This document shows, piece after piece, positions 10,661-25,000 of a stretch of 64,000 nt of DNA. The notes under the pieces are model-generated. The model saw only the letters and a program-made list of their open reading frames with translations, was not told the DNA's origin and did no database searches. Position numbers and translations under genes: made by a program. The number at the start of each line of letters is the position of its first letter. The first letter of the stretch is position 1. The stretch is from Undaria pinnatifida (lineage: Eukaryota > Sar > Phaeophyceae > Laminariales > Alariaceae): positions 20,164,129 through 20,228,128 of the forward strand of contig JABAKD010000002.1 of assembly GCA_012845835.1 (NCBI GenBank), in the 5' to 3' direction.

Positions 10661-11479
10661 GATACAGGTACCAGGTACCATTTATTATGTACGTGTCGTG
10701 TTCTCATCGCACGTGCTGCCGTTCAGAACGTGATATCGACAAGCATCTAGCGCAGGGCAATTAGCTCTGCACAAGCACCTCTTGACAACATTTTTTCACC
10801 GTTCCAGCTTTTCTTTGCTTTCTTCCACACTTTATTGGTTCTTCCATTTCGTCAATTACTATTGCATTTTTTCGTTTTTCAGTTGTTTCTTCGTTCATTT
10901 TCTACTATCTCCTTTAAATTTGATTCGTTCGAACTCGTTTTTCAAGTTCTGAACATTTTTTCAACCTTTTTTTATATTTGTTTACTCTTTTTTTCCAAGA
11001 TTTGTTTTCGGGAGTTGAACTTGCAACTTTGCTTTTTGGGAGTTGAACTTGCATTTTAATGGACGTCCATGCGAGGGAGTTGAACTTGCATTTTAATAGA
11101 CGTTCATGCGAGCTTTTTTGTAATACGCCCAAGGGCACACAACACAAGGCAACAGGAGCAAGCTGAAGCTGTGGGCCAGTTATGACAACTATTGTACTTT
11201 TTTCGTTTTTCAGTTGTTACCACAATGTGTCACAACAGCAGTGGTGTATCTACCAGTCAGTACAGTACTATTCTTTTACCAATAGACTTTATATCAATTT
11301 TTTTACGAGGATCATTTTTTTTCATATGACCCCTGGATTTAACCAACGAAAACCAGGCTTATAAGCGAACAGTCTATCTACTAGAAAACCACAAAGTCAA
11401 ATTGATATCTATTATTTTTTTGTGAGGATCATTTTTTTCCCCCGATGACACCGGGATTCGAACCAACGAGAAGACCTTG
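10661..11479. other. Intergenic, AT-rich
   Basis: Contains a repeated phrase GGGAGTTGAACTTGCATTTTAAT (11039-11060, 11074-11096) and T-rich stretches. No gene recognised. Confidence 0.45.
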
Positions 11480-11720
11480 AGGCTTATAGTACATACCGGT
11501 ACTACTACACCAGGTTTGTACATACCATCCGGTTCTACGCTGTTGGATCACAATGCACGCCCAGCTCAGATCAGTCCGGCTAATTTAGCCCAGCAGCGCA
11601 GCGTAGCGCCGTGCGGAGCCGTGCGGAGCCGTACGGTGCGCTGCCGTGCCCTTCGCTGCGGTGCTGTGTCGTGCTGCGCTGTGTGCTTTCTTTCGAACAT
11701 AGAGCAGTACCGGGTATATT
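11480..11720 (+). repeat. Dispersed repeat D, uninterrupted copy
   Basis: Colinear with the outer parts of 9016-10660 but without the LTR element or the MITE. It shows the pre-insertion state of both sites (CCGGCTAATTTAGC and GCAGCGTAGC). Confidence 0.85.
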
Positions 11721-11884
11721 ACGTGTTGTTGTGATGTGCTACTTTTCTTATTTTTTCTTTTTCTACATGTATTTGATCTTTCACGGGCCCCTGTTTTTTC
11801 CCCCATGCAAATTACCCCCGTACTGCCGATCAAAACTTAACACCGGTAACAAAAGCACACAGCACAGCTGAGCACAAGTGGGCA

Positions 11885-12205
11885 ACTTGCTCTGCACAAG
11901 CAGCTCTTGGCATTATCAAATCGCTGTTTGCACCAAATCATGGGCCTCCTTCTTTCTGTCCCCTTTACATGTTTTTTGTTGCATTCTTCCTTGCCTTGCG
12001 CGAGCGTAGCGGGCGGCGTCAGTCGCCCGCGGAGCGGAGCCCTTGTAAAAATTCAAATACCCTCCAGCTGTGAGATCGAATATTTTGTCGAAACTCATCT
12101 TTGCAAGCTGTGTGTGATACTCCGATCGCGCGTATGTATGCGTATTACGGGTTGTGTGTCCTCATTAAAATTAAGGATATAGGTCGGCGACTCCCCTTCC
12201 TTGCA
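11885..12205 (+). repeat. Dispersed repeat C with a longer 5' part
   Basis: 11885-12045 matches the minus strand of 33840-33975, including a hairpin with GCGGGCG/CGCCCGC arms. 12050-12205 is the repeat C core also seen at 5165 and 23465. Non-coding. Confidence 0.75.
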
Positions 12206-12209
12206 ACTA

Positions 12210-12483
12210 CATATACATGCGACTCCTCACACTGTCAGGGTGGGCTAGTGTTAAGGTACGGCTTTGAAAGGCCTGCAATTATCTGATTTGTTAGGTAATT
12301 GGCCGTTTTCGTATGATATGTTGGCGTCATCTGTTAATAGGGGTAGCCAGGAAATGAAACCGAGGCATGCGCCTCGGCTGTCAGAAGTCATTCGGGGCTC
12401 TGTCTGGTGGAATCTAATAAATAAGCCACGTCTCTCCTAAGGCTAAGACAGTGAGTACTCTCTGAGGACCTGCTCAATAGGCT
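12210..12483 (+). mobile_element. 3' LTR fragment, family 2
   Basis: A short piece of element tail (TCAGGGTGGGCTAG) followed at 12249 by a TGTTAAGG-type LTR. It includes the GGCATGCGCC palindrome and stops after GCTCAATAGG, so the last bases of the LTR are missing. Confidence 0.85.
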
Positions 12484-13093
12484 CCCCGCCTGACGCAAAA
12501 AAACATACTACACGGACCCAACCCAGCAACCAGCAGCAACAAGCCCTGAACCCCAGCAACCCAGCAACCCAGCAACACTCTCGGATTGGTTTATTCGGTA
12601 AAAAGAGATCGTTTCGGAATTCCGTGGCGATGTATGAAATTCGATGGACTAAGGAATTTTCGGGTATTCGGATGCCGACCATTCGGGAAAATTATTTCGT
12701 ACCTCTGGCACCACTTTGGACATGATTATTATAATGTATCTGGCCAGAGAGTGGAAATAGTTATACAGCAGCGGTAGTTGATTGATCTCGCTGCGCGTGT
12801 GTTTCCAAGCCTGCATTTGTTTGCGCACTGCAGAATCTTGTTGCGCTTTTTCATTACCGCCTGGAAGTGTGGGCGAACAGACGAAACATCTTGTAGCTTT
12901 GGACTGCAATCTGGCCGGCGCTGGCAACGGTCCTCGCTGTCAGCTTTATTATCGGAGCTGTGCCTGCACGCGTGGCGCTTGAAAATAAAGCAGACAACAC
13001 ATCGGGTTGCTGCTGTCCGTCTTCATCGGCTCAGTTCCAGTTTCTTTGTAAAAAAAGGAGGCCCACAACTCGAGGCACGCAGCAAGCAGTACC
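12484..13093. other. Upstream region of the EsV-1-7 gene
   Basis: Presumed promoter and 5' UTR of the gene starting at 13094. No TATA box or defined element can be supported. It contains AACCCAGCAACCCAGCAACC repeats near 12530-12570. Confidence 0.4.
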
Positions 13094-16000
13094 ATGGCTG
13101 GCCCGCCGTTGCTGCAGCACGCAGAGGAGGCTGCCGATGCCTCCCCGCGGTGGTGTGCCGAGGAGCCATGCAGGAGGAGGCCCTTCTTCGGACCTCCTGG
13201 AGGGAAGCCGCTCTTCTGCGCGCAGCACTCCAAAAAGTCGGAGGGGATGGTGGACGTCAGCTCGAGGCGCTGCGAAGCGGTGGGGTGCGCCAAGTGGCCC
13301 CTATACGGGAATGAGGTGATATTTCTGTCGGGATTTTGAAAAGGGTAGCAGGTACATAGGCATGAGAGCTCGCTTGTGCGTTGGCTGTTGTGTTTTGGTG
13401 AACCCCGAAGGGGTGAGTCACCCAGTCACTACTGCTTCTGCTGCATCTGCAGCTGCTGGTGCCGCTGCTGGTGCTGCTGCTGTGGCAGGTTGTAAAAATG
13501 TAAAATTTATCGATAGGCCTTCTTGTGTTCACGGATACTTGGCATCATTTTTTTTATTGTGGGGCGGCGAAAAACGCTGTCCCATGTCCCATGTACCTCT
13601 CTCCTTTATTCTCCGACAGAATTGGCATCGCCCAGCAGCCCAGCAGCCAGCAGCCCAGTAGCCCAGCTGGCTGGGGGGCACGCGCCACCCCCCTAGCTTA
13701 GCTCGCAGCTCAATTTGTGTGGTTGCGGGGCCCACAGCGCGCCAAAATCAAGGCAACCCACCCCAGCGATACCTGGAGTGGCTGTGCTCGGACTTGTGTA
13801 CCGGCATGGTGCTGGGTGAACTGACCTGACACAGGGCATGCACAGAATATTATGTGTGATGATGTTTTTTTGGTATAATATGATCGCGCTGGCTGCATCG
13901 CCGCTCGTCGCATGCATGTCACTTATCATCTGGAGCTGCAGCAGAGGGTGGAATTTTTTTGCGTGAAACTTTGCCGAAATACATTCCCCATCGTACAGAT
14001 AACTTGGATCTCAGCAGTGAATGCTCTTGCTTACTGCTTGTCCAATCACACGAGGCATGGACTCGGTCGGCAACAAACAGAGCACTCTCATTGCCTGCTT
14101 TGCGCGACACTTCTAGATAGCGATATTTATTCCGGGACGTTGTCGCACTACACTCGTACGAATTTATGTTTCGTATCATACTCGTACGATAGTTATTCTG
14201 TACAGTGTATTCAAGACGATACGCAGGAGTTGTTGATATATGATTAAATACGGCGCCGATACGTCGTTCTTTTCTTTGGTACAGGACAATTTCGTGGCGA
14301 TTAATTTCTTGATGACATCATCTGTCTGAATGTGAAGACGCGAGAACGTCCGAAAGGGTCTCTCTTTCTTCCATCCCTTTTTTTCCAAGTCAAAGTAGAA
14401 AATACATTCAAGTGCGGTTCTTTTTTTGAGTGTTTTCCTTTTTTGCATAATCGGCGCGAGACTGCCCACTTCGCACGCATATTTTCAAGGTGCAAGGAAT
14501 CACGTATCATAGTCTACTAACTGTAGACTAAAAAGGAGAGCAGAGCTAGACTGCGTATACTAGACTATCAAGCTAGCGTAACGAACAGCAGCGGCGGCGG
14601 CAGCGGCAGCAACAGCAGCAGCAGCAGCCAGTAGCAACATCTACTATCTATTTCCATGGACTCTCAGGCCCCGCTGCTGAAATCGACGATTCTTCCCTCT
14701 TGTCCCAACACAGCAAAAAACCAGCACCCTGGGCGTTGTTTGTTTGAGTGTTTGGTTTGCCATCACCTCCCTCTCACACACACCACAACGCGTCTCTGAC
14801 TTGCTGTGAGAAGAAGAATCGTACTGAAAACACCGTGAATATTCTACGTACGTGTGATGCTCGCAAACACTGCGACGTATGAGTAGCATCAGCCAGCCCC
14901 GAGTCTATGATGCGAATACAGCTGTGCAACGCAATACCTACCTTGTATCATTATGGTACATGCAACCTACACAGCCACAGGTACAGCAGCAGCACCGCGG
15001 TACGAATGCTTTTGGATGCCACCTTCTTTGTTGCTACGAGGGAAACACGAACTGCGGTATAGTTAGCTCTAAAACGTCGTATGATGTACCTCGTATATTT
15101 CACCCGTACGTATCATACCAGCGAGGTACAGCTGCTGTAGCATTCTGAATATCCTGTGACCACGGACTTGAGTATGCGAGTTCATGTGAGAACAACAACA
15201 GCAGTATACATTTGATGTAACGGACTTTCTCACCCGTTCTTCCTCCCCTGTCAGGCCTTAGGGATGTCGATGGGGGTGTCGTGTATCATGGTGGTATCTG
15301 GTGGTATCTGTATCATCTACGTACGAGGTATCTTTTTTGCAACAGCGTTTTCGTGTTTGGTTGGCGACTCATCGCGCGGTCACTGCGCCCCCGCCCACGC
15401 AAAGATGCCAGATCAAGGGTGCGGAACCCCCCCGTCCCACCCTTCCCACCCCCCTCCATGTCCTCCTCCCCCAGAGCTTTCGCTGTTTCATAACAGACAC
15501 ACGTTCATTCTTTGGTTTCCTTTGCTTTCGTCGCATTTTTCATTTTTCTATGGGCGTATCAATGCTGTTAATTCTTGTTCTTTGCATATAATACTTCGTT
15601 GGTATCATATCGCACGTAGGTGGTATATACCTGGTACGACTCTTTCCGGCGGCGGGAAAACTGTCGACCCACCGCCGAACCCCCGAACCGAAAAAACACA
15701 ACAGTTAGTAAATTCACAAACAAGACCAACAAGAAGCTAATAATAACCTCGCCCCTCCCCGCCGCCCCCCGCGGGGAGATGTTTTAACATTTTTTGGGAT
15801 TTATTGTTTTTGGATACATACGTCCTCTGTACCTCGATGCACGGGAAATATTTTGCACGTCAATATCGTCCGTAGCAGTTACTATGATGTAATATAATAT
15901 TAGATGCTGTATTGCGCGAGCATATCATTTTCACCAGGAGATATACGCGTATAACAAATGAAAAAATACTCTTGAGGTGTGAGATCGACCATAAAGGAAT

Positions 16001-19000
16001 TTTTGATGAAAACTCAGCTTTGTACGCTGCGTATGATACTTGGATCGCGTGTTACGTGAAGTATACAGGTCGTTGACTCCCCTTCTAATGTCAGAGGGTC
16101 AACACGACTAAGACTTTCAACCTTGTTCTTCGCACGGAAACTACTGCGTAACCCGCATTGAGGGGAACAAAACCAGACGATATATTTTACAGTTATTAAT
16201 AGTTGCGAATGCAATTGAGTTAAATCGATACACGACGTGTATGAAAATTTGCGGAAGTGCTTTATTTTTCCCCATCCGCCGCAGGATACAGAAGAAAAGA
16301 CAAGAGTTGGTGAAGGAAAACAACAATGCTTCTGGTAGCTTACATACTCTGCTGTGGTACGTACGTAGAGCACCGCAGCGGGCACCGCTGCCGCTCGCTG
16401 CTGCTCTGCTGCTGTTTTTTGCCATCTGCTACCTGGTACTCTGCTGCTGTTATGTTTTGCCCATTAATCCATGAAATTGAGGCGCAAATTCGCCGGTTGT
16501 ATTTTATTATGTGCATGCGATGCGCAAGCAGTGGAGGGCTCTGGCGAGGTTGATGTTTGGATTTTGCCGTTCCCATAAAATACCAGTTATGATGTACAAG
16601 GTGGCCACATGTTTGTTTTACGGAATACACAGCACTACACCAGTGCACCACATACGTATTTCATGTACGAGTACCCCAGGGGAATATGTGATACCAGGTA
16701 CAGGATATGACATGTAGAGGAGGTAAGTAACCAGTTTATTAATGTGGAGAACACGAACACCTCGTGCTTGGTAACCGCGAGGCAAGTGCCAAATGTGCGT
16801 TCTATTCTGTCGTACAAAGGAGGAATAGAAGGGAGACCGCGGTGGACGAAGGCAGGAAGGAGATGGCAGACAGGGTAGCAAGGTACCAGGCCGACTAGTA
16901 GGTACATAGCACTTTTCGTCTTTCTCTGGGGTATTTTTTTCCCCTTTGTTCCCTCCTTGCGTGTCCAGGTTTTTGGCTCGTGTTCGGATTATCTTATTTT
17001 GGTTTTACTTTACTTTATTTTATTTCATTTTATTATGTTTCTTTTCCGAGCTTTGGCTCTCCTTTGCAGTTGGGTTGTTTCTTCGATTTCCCCTTCATTT
17101 TGTTTGTTTCATTTTTTGTTTTATTTTTATCTTTGTTTTTATTTGTTTTCTCATTTTGTTTTTTGTTTTTTGTTTTTGTTTTTGTTTTTGTTTTTGTTTA
17201 TTTCGTATTTCTCTCTTCCAATGTATTTCTGTTGCTGACGTATGTATGTTGTGCCTGTCGTACCCAGTACTAGGGCATGACATTGCGTTGTCGAATGCAT
17301 TACGATGCATTATCTCTGTGTCGTGGCTTGTGACCACAGAGCTGATCTTTCTAGGGTGAAGAATCAGTACGGACACTGGGTGTGCTGGATGTCGACGAGT
17401 AGAAGAACGGTTTAATGTGAAGAACACACACACACACACAACAGAACGCAGCCGCATCGCGAATAGTACCAGGAGCAATACAGGTACGTATCATATATGG
17501 CGGGATTAAATCACTTACGTATCGTTCTGATAAATTAATTATGACGGGCAATCATATGATTTCTATTTCCACTTGGTTTCATTTTGTATGTCGTACAATA
17601 TCATGCCAGGTACCAGGTTTACATTTCTATGAGCATAGCTTTCTGATGATACCTGGTAAGCGGTACGCAACTCTGGGAAATGTGTAGAAAAGCGTAACAG
17701 ACTACCGGTATTGATAGGTCCTCCTCGAGCCTGGTACAGGTCAGTTTTGTGAGTTCGAGCCCCGCCGAGTGCATACTCGTATAAATTCGTTGGGACTTTT
17801 TCTTGTGCACAAATTGACTTGCGGAAAGCGCGAGAGCGTGAGTTAGCAACATTCGATGAAAAAATCGACGAGCAGTGGGATTGCTGAACCCTATGCGCGA
17901 TAAAAATTGAAGGCAAGAACCGGGGGGGAGGAGGGACGACACCTGTGACCACGGTTTGTCCAAAAGCTGAAAAAGGCTGAAAAGTGAAGGCGAACACGGG
18001 TATTTTTTTTTTTTTTTGCGCACACATCTACTTTCCAGCTTCCGGACAAGCCGTGGTCACAGGTGTCGTCCCTTCTTCCCCCCGGTTCTTGCCTTCAATT
18101 TTTGTAGCGCATAGGGTTCAGCAATCCCACTGCTCGTTGATTTTCATCGAGTGTTTCTAACTCACGCTCTCGCGCTTTCCGCAAGCTAATTTGGTGCACA
18201 CGAAAAAGTCCCCACGAATTTATGCGAGTGTGCACTCGGGAGGATTCGAACTCACGAAACTGACCACCGGGGCGACCGGCACATTAATACTACACGTACA
18301 TATTTTATGTACCTGGCCAATAATTAGCTGTTGCGCTTGCGCAACTTTCTGGTCGGAATTGGTGTTTTGCGCATCAGTCGCCCTGCTACAACCGGTAAAC
18401 ATACTGGTATCAAACAGAGTACTAAATATAACCTGCTTGTTCGATTCTCCTGCTCATGAGCCTACCCCCAAAGACCAGAGACCGACTGAATTTTCATAGT
18501 CTTCTAATACGTGTGTACCCCGTACGTCGTACGTCAACATGCTTCTACATCTACGATCCGGCTACCGGTAAAGTGTCAAGTTGCTGCTGGATTTTAATTT
18601 TCTGCATCATTTCTGATGCGGCCGTGCGTATTTTCCTTGCACAGACGAACGCTCGTTGAAAATTGAACACCGGTACGAATACGAGCACCGAATAATGGAG
18701 GGTACGTTACCGCTTCTTCGAGAAATGATGACACACTCTTTGAATTATATATATTAACCTGGAATAATGACACCTTGACAATTGACGCTGAAACTGCTCT
18801 CTGCTGAACTTTTTCCATGTTTTTGGGGGGAATCTTGCACTTTTTTTTTTTTGAGTGATCACTTTTTACCTTCCAGCTCAACTCGTAAGAGATTTTAGCC
18901 TGAGTGGCCTTTATCCCTTTCAAAACTGCCAAAGTTATCGTAACAAATTTCAAGTAGTTTGTCCCCATTACGCCGGTACAGCTCTATCCTACACAACTTT

Positions 19001-22000
19001 CAAGTAGTTTGTCCCCAAAACGCGGGTACAGCTCTAAAAGGGTTATGGACAAGCCGCGGTCGCAGGTGTCTTCCTTCCCCCCCCCCCGGTTCGTGCCTTC
19101 ATTTTTGTCGCGTATAGGGTTCAGCATTCCCACTCTGTTCAGCTTGCTATGCTTTTCGATTTTCCGAAACTCGCGCTCTTCCTTTTTCCGCTATTAATAC
19201 TTTTTTTTCAGAGAAGAAAACGTCCCTACGAGCACGACTATGCACTCGGGACGATTCGAACCGTCCCACTCGGGACGATTCGAACCTGCATCATTGACTG
19301 ATTTCGGACGAGATTCACCTGCTACACCACAGGGGACGCCTGCCACATGTTGCTGGTATTATTCTCCGGTTGCTGTTGGTCTGCTATGGTTGTCACGTTT
19401 CGGCTTAACTTTGTCACCTTGTGTAACGAAGACCACCGATAGGGACAGCTTACGCTATACCTACAATGGGATCCGAAGGATGCGCCAGCTAGCGTTGGGC
19501 TGCGAAAGCAACTGAGTTAAATCCACACACGACGCGTATGAAAATACGTGGAAGTGTGGTGAGCTCAAGCTTTGTTTTTCCTCATCCGCCGGAGGATGAA
19601 AAAAAGAAGAAAAAAAAACTTGTGGAGCCGTAGCGGCGGCAGCTGCGGCAGCAACAGCAGTAGTCACGCGGTATTTGACTGGTCACGACTCACGACAACG
19701 TAGGCAGTAGTAGTCGAATTAAGACTACGGGACATTTAGTAACCGTCCCCAGGTTTTAGGCGTTGCGGTTCACATATTCCCACCTGACGGCGAGTCTGTC
19801 CTCCCCAGCACACCGACCAGCTCCCACCCACTGCAGCGAAGCCCTGCAGCATCGTGCCTCGTGGTGTGTAAACCGAGCCCTACGCCATGGACCCTTTAAA
19901 ATACCAACGCTGCAGCTCCCACAGCCCTCGAGAGCGGCACTAACCCTGTCCCCATGATGGCCCTAGCCCTTACCCCAATGCCAACCCCAACGCGAAACGC
20001 AGGTCCTGAAACCCGGGGATGGCTCCTAAATTTTCCCGTGGTCGTGACTTACCATCTCGCCTACGCCAGTCAGTAGAAAGTTCCGCAGCCCTTAGCATAG
20101 AAGCATGTTTGTTTTTGCCCTTCATAATCGACCCGTTCGTTCGTTGTTTTGTCGTTGAAGTTTGTAGACTACAACAACAGCAGTGCACGAGTTGAAATTG
20201 GTTCCGAGAAGTGTTGGGTACGATACAAATAGAGCAAATGTTCATCAGACGCGGGCGAGCCGAAAGCGGAGGCGCGGAGGCTGAACGGCGGAAAAAATGT
20301 AATACGGCGTTTCTCGCTGGGGATATTCTGGTCCGTCATCTGGTAGCAGTAATAATGCTTCGTGGCCCGCTACAAGGCTGTTCCTACCCTACATCCGACT
20401 ACAATAGTTTGCTGAATGAAAACGTGGTTGGAGTGCTGAAGGAGTTACGGTACTCAGGTTGCGGTACCATATTAGGGCCCAGATGAACGAGGAACTTGCC
20501 AAATCGAATTTCGATTTTTTTTCATAGAATTGAATTTAATCAGCATATGATTGGTCAAGAAATGAATCACCAAGCAGGCATTATCAGAATTATTACGAAA
20601 AATCAAATTCAAGAAAGAAGTAAAAAAATACTTCGTCGGTCGAATTTAGTCGAAAATCGAAATTCAATTTAGGGAGTTTGTCCACCTAGACATGGCTTGT
20701 TCTGTGTAACCGAAGCCGGCCACGTGAATTGGTGCCATGTCGTCGGCTGATTGAGAGGCGAGAGGCCACCATTGCGAGAGGTAGGACCACCGGAGCAGCC
20801 GCAGCGCGGCCTCCAAAGGTCCGTAGCACAGCGTAGACCGCCTGCGACGCTTCGAAAACAACCGAGACCGCCGCAAACCCAGTTTTCGTCGCCCTCCACC
20901 TCGAAAGTTACACGATCAACTACGACCACATGATGACTTCGCTCAGAAGTTCGACCGCTATATCCCCGTCGCTGCTTCCCGTGTCGGGCGGCGGGGTGGC
21001 GCCAGCCCATCCAAGAGACGCCTAGAGCCATAGCCTCCAAGCCGCTGCCGGCAAAAACAATCTGCCGCTAGCCGCGGCGCTCCGGGGAGGACGCGAGCCA
21101 TCGCTCGCCTCGGTCGTTGCCCACGGGTTTTCGTTGACCCTTTTGCGTTTTTTTATTTTTTTATTTTACTAGAACGCACTGCGCCGTTCCTTGATAAGAA
21201 CCAAAGTTGAATTTTTCGTGTATTTTTCATGAAATATAAAAAAAAAACGAAATTTGATTAGGCAAGTTCCTCGTTAATTCGGGCCCTTACCATGACGCAG
21301 GATTATCCTTGTATCACTCCCACGTGTTGGTATTGTTGGTACCTGGTATAGATCTTGCCCCCTCGACAGGACTTCTGAGACATGATACAATATTTTCTTT
21401 TTTATATGGAATCGTAACGCCTCAATAGCAATATAGCGGGGAAGCAGAGATACCCGTTGTGGTTCAATGGCAATGATACAATATTCTTTCCACGATGTTA
21501 ACTATGCATTGTTGCAATGATATCCATGACAACAATGATGCAGAGATCAAAGATAGACAGATGGCAATCATGTTGACGTAATTTTTGTGACAATGATGCC
21601 ATCTGAATCATGCCGCCGCCTCGTCGCAGGCGACAGCAGTGTTGGCGACAATTCCCGCAGTGCACAGACTATGAATTCTCGACTAGATAGACTAAACTAC
21701 GGTGCCCTGATACCCATGCTAATATGTGTCTTACGTTCACACTTTCAGACCTGTTGTTGGTATTAATTGTGTACCTCGCATGTCAGTACCTAGTCGGTAC
21801 TAAAGATGACGGGGGGGAAAACAGGGGAGGGAAACTCAAGAGGGTGTGTGGAGGAAGGAAGAAGGGCTCAAAGACGAGAACCGCATGTCATCATTTGGAA
21901 CTTGAACACTGGACCAGTGGTGCTGGTGTACTGTTGCATGGTATCCAGATATTTGACCAAACAGACAGACAGACAGACGGACAGAGATCGACGCACTGCT

Positions 22001-25000
22001 TGCTGCTGCTGTAGCATGACAGCAGTAGTAATGGTTGTTTATTAATGGTTATGACACCTTTACCACTTGAATATAACAGGTTACAAATGGTATTTTTGGA
22101 TGTCCTCGTACGAGCACCAGTGCAGCAGCTGCAGCAGCAGCAGCGGGAATTCTTGCTTCAGAATTGATATCTAGTAAAATTAAAAATTAAAAGAAAAACA
22201 CAAAGCAGCAGCAGCTGCAGCTGCAGCTGCAGCAGCGCAGCAGAAGCAGCGGCAGCGGCAGCAGCTGGATATCCTGGTTCATCGTTGATTGTTGAGCTGT
22301 TGTTTTCCCGCTTTCCCTGCATGGCAAATTGCAACATGGCAACCGGTCGGACCCACTTTGACGCTCGCATGTACGGAGTCCGGAGGGGCGGGGAGGGGCG
22401 ATGGAGAGACGGGGTGACGAAAGTTTTATGGAAGGTCGTGTTTTGCCATGTGTGCGCTTGAAGTGGAACGGACAACATGAACAACATTTGTCTAACAAGG
22501 GCAGAGCTTGTATATATGTCATTAGGATGGAGAAACAGCACGGACACTGGGTGTGTGCTAGAGTGTACTCATCCCTTTTCTTGCTGAAAAAAAATCCTCA
22601 TTAATACTCAAACTTAATTGTTTCTTCTCCGCAACGGGGGTATAGTACTAAGCGGTAAACGCTACGAGTAAGCCTCCCTGTCTCATAGTGTGTGGCCACG
22701 TAACTTGCTTGTGTCTCTAGTACGATATCTCTCTGTATGAAGGGTCGGCACGGACGCCGGATGTTGACGGGTAGAAGTAACGGTTTTAGGGTGAGGAACA
22801 CAAACAAATAACTCACTCACACAGTCCAATATATTGGATGTTGACGGGTAGAAGTAATGGTTTTAATGTAAAGAACACGCACAAAGAACACTTACACAGC
22901 AGTCCAATATACTAACTGTATGTAACCGTTTCACCGTCCGCGATCAAGCGGTTTTTGCTGGCGCAACCCCGAACATGGATCAAGCAAGAAAACGGACAAG
23001 GGGAAACGGCCGGAAACATGGTTTGAAACAACCTAATAATAGTCCAAACAAGTGACTAAAAAATGAAAAAAACATGCCGACACCCAAACTCCTGAAAATC
23101 TCATGGACAAGCGAAAGAAAAACCGACAAGGCGGGCGCACTTTCCCCACTTGAACGCTCAACCGACACCAACGCAAACTCTCCAAATAACTTTCACAAAA
23201 ATACAACGTCTTTGTAGGGGATGATTAATCACCATCCCCTCCTCTGCCGGGTCAAAGCGTCGCTCGAAGTAGTCTATTTTTGGTGGTAGTGGCGGTAGAA
23301 TATTAGTGTTGATAGCAAATAGTAGTAGTAGCGGTAGTACTAGTGGCGGCTGCGTGGCGTTCCCTCAGAATGTGCACCTGCGCGGGCAATAAAAAGATGT
23401 GACAGGATGTAGAATCCTATCATACCGCGATAACACCTTGCAAGTTCCCTCGCAAATGTATGGATACATATTAATGAGGACACACAACCCGTAATACGCG
23501 CGACCGGAGCATCACACACAGCTTGCAAAGATGAGTTTCGACAGAATATTCGATCTCACAGCTGGAGTGTATTTTAATTTTTATAATATTATATACTCGT
23601 ACGACCTTGTCATAAAACTACAGAGTAGTCTTTTTATTTGCAAGTACTTTATTTTTTTACCGGGCATCCAGGTGTATTTATGCATCACCACATTGGTTAT
23701 ATCAACTTTTAATACCAGGGTAGTTTCAATGCTACGGAGTATCTGGTATACTTGGTACTTGTTGGCAGTACTACTGTCTGTACAGCAGACAGCAGCATTT
23801 CAAAGTTGAGGCATATACGACGTAGTCCTTCCCTGGTTGGTTTGTCTGGGAAGCCAACCTCGCTGCAGAACATAGTTACAAATTGACTTGCGGAAAGCGC
23901 GAGAGCGTGAGTTAGCCACGCTCGATAAAAAATCGACGAGCAGTGGGATTGCTGGACCCTACGCGCGATACAAATTGAAGGCAAGAACCGGGGGGAAGGG
24001 ACGACACCTGTGACCACGGCTTGTCCAGAAGCTGGAAAGGAGATGTGTGTGAAGAAAAAAAGGAACGTTCAGTCGTTCCTATTAAATAGTGGAAAAAAGA
24101 AAGATAGCGCGAGCGATCCGTTTACACATTTCCACGTTTTCACACACTCGGACACGACCTCCCGCTTGAAATCAACCATGTAACAGTGGCATATGTGTCC
24201 TCACTAGTCCTCACAAAAGCCCATTAATGGTATTTGCAACCAGAGCAGCATTAGCGGCAGTAGTAGCAGCATTTCGCATGTCGAGGGTGGGTGGGTGATG
24301 GGTCGGTGGGTGCAGCCAAAATCGTTCGGTGTGGCCTTTCGGGCGAGTTTTTTTTATATGTATTTATGCTCGTACTTCTGTACCGCTGTGCTCTTTACGT
24401 CCCTTTCCCCGCCCGGCCCGGCCCCGCCCCCTCCGCCTCTCGCCTCAATGGCCGCAGTTAGTTGGCAGTTGGCAGCGCGGTACAACTCAGCCCGCGGCAG
24501 CAATCGTTTGTTAGTTTATTTTGTATTTTTTGTTATGTCTTATCTTGGCAGTAAACCGGTTATTTCTATCCAACGACATCAGCAGAGCACGCGAGTGTTT
24601 ATCCCGGTTCTTCATCCGAGAGAGATACAAATTCTGCGGTCACAGATTGAAACAGACAATCAATCGCAAATGAACAGAGGAAAGCAAAGCAAATGTCAGC
24701 GTCCCGGGGGTACGAATAACACAAAAAAAAAGACATGCCAAAGAAGCAACTATTAATACCTGGTAGAACACAACAAAAAAACGAAACATAAGAGAAAGAC
24801 GCAGAAGGAATCCTGGAATGGGACATAAACAGGCACTCAATACAGATAGACGCAATGAGACAAGCCGAAACGAACAAACCCTCTCTCGTGGGTGTCCTCC
24901 CTCTCATGTGCCGCGTAGGACTTGGGCGAGTGAGTGTGAATCGCTGCTGTCAACGCGAAGAAGAAAGGAAAGGAGAGACAGACGGAGAGATGACGAAATA

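Noticed and set aside
16946-17359. Hydrophobic ORF resembling a membrane protein
   Set aside because: Phe/Cys/Leu-rich reading of T-rich repeats, open in all three plus frames. No defined start context or domain.
17745-17765. tRNA gene (B-box GTTCGAGCCC)
   Set aside because: Same box and body recur in several SINE copies, and no cloverleaf can be drawn. It is a tRNA-derived SINE head.
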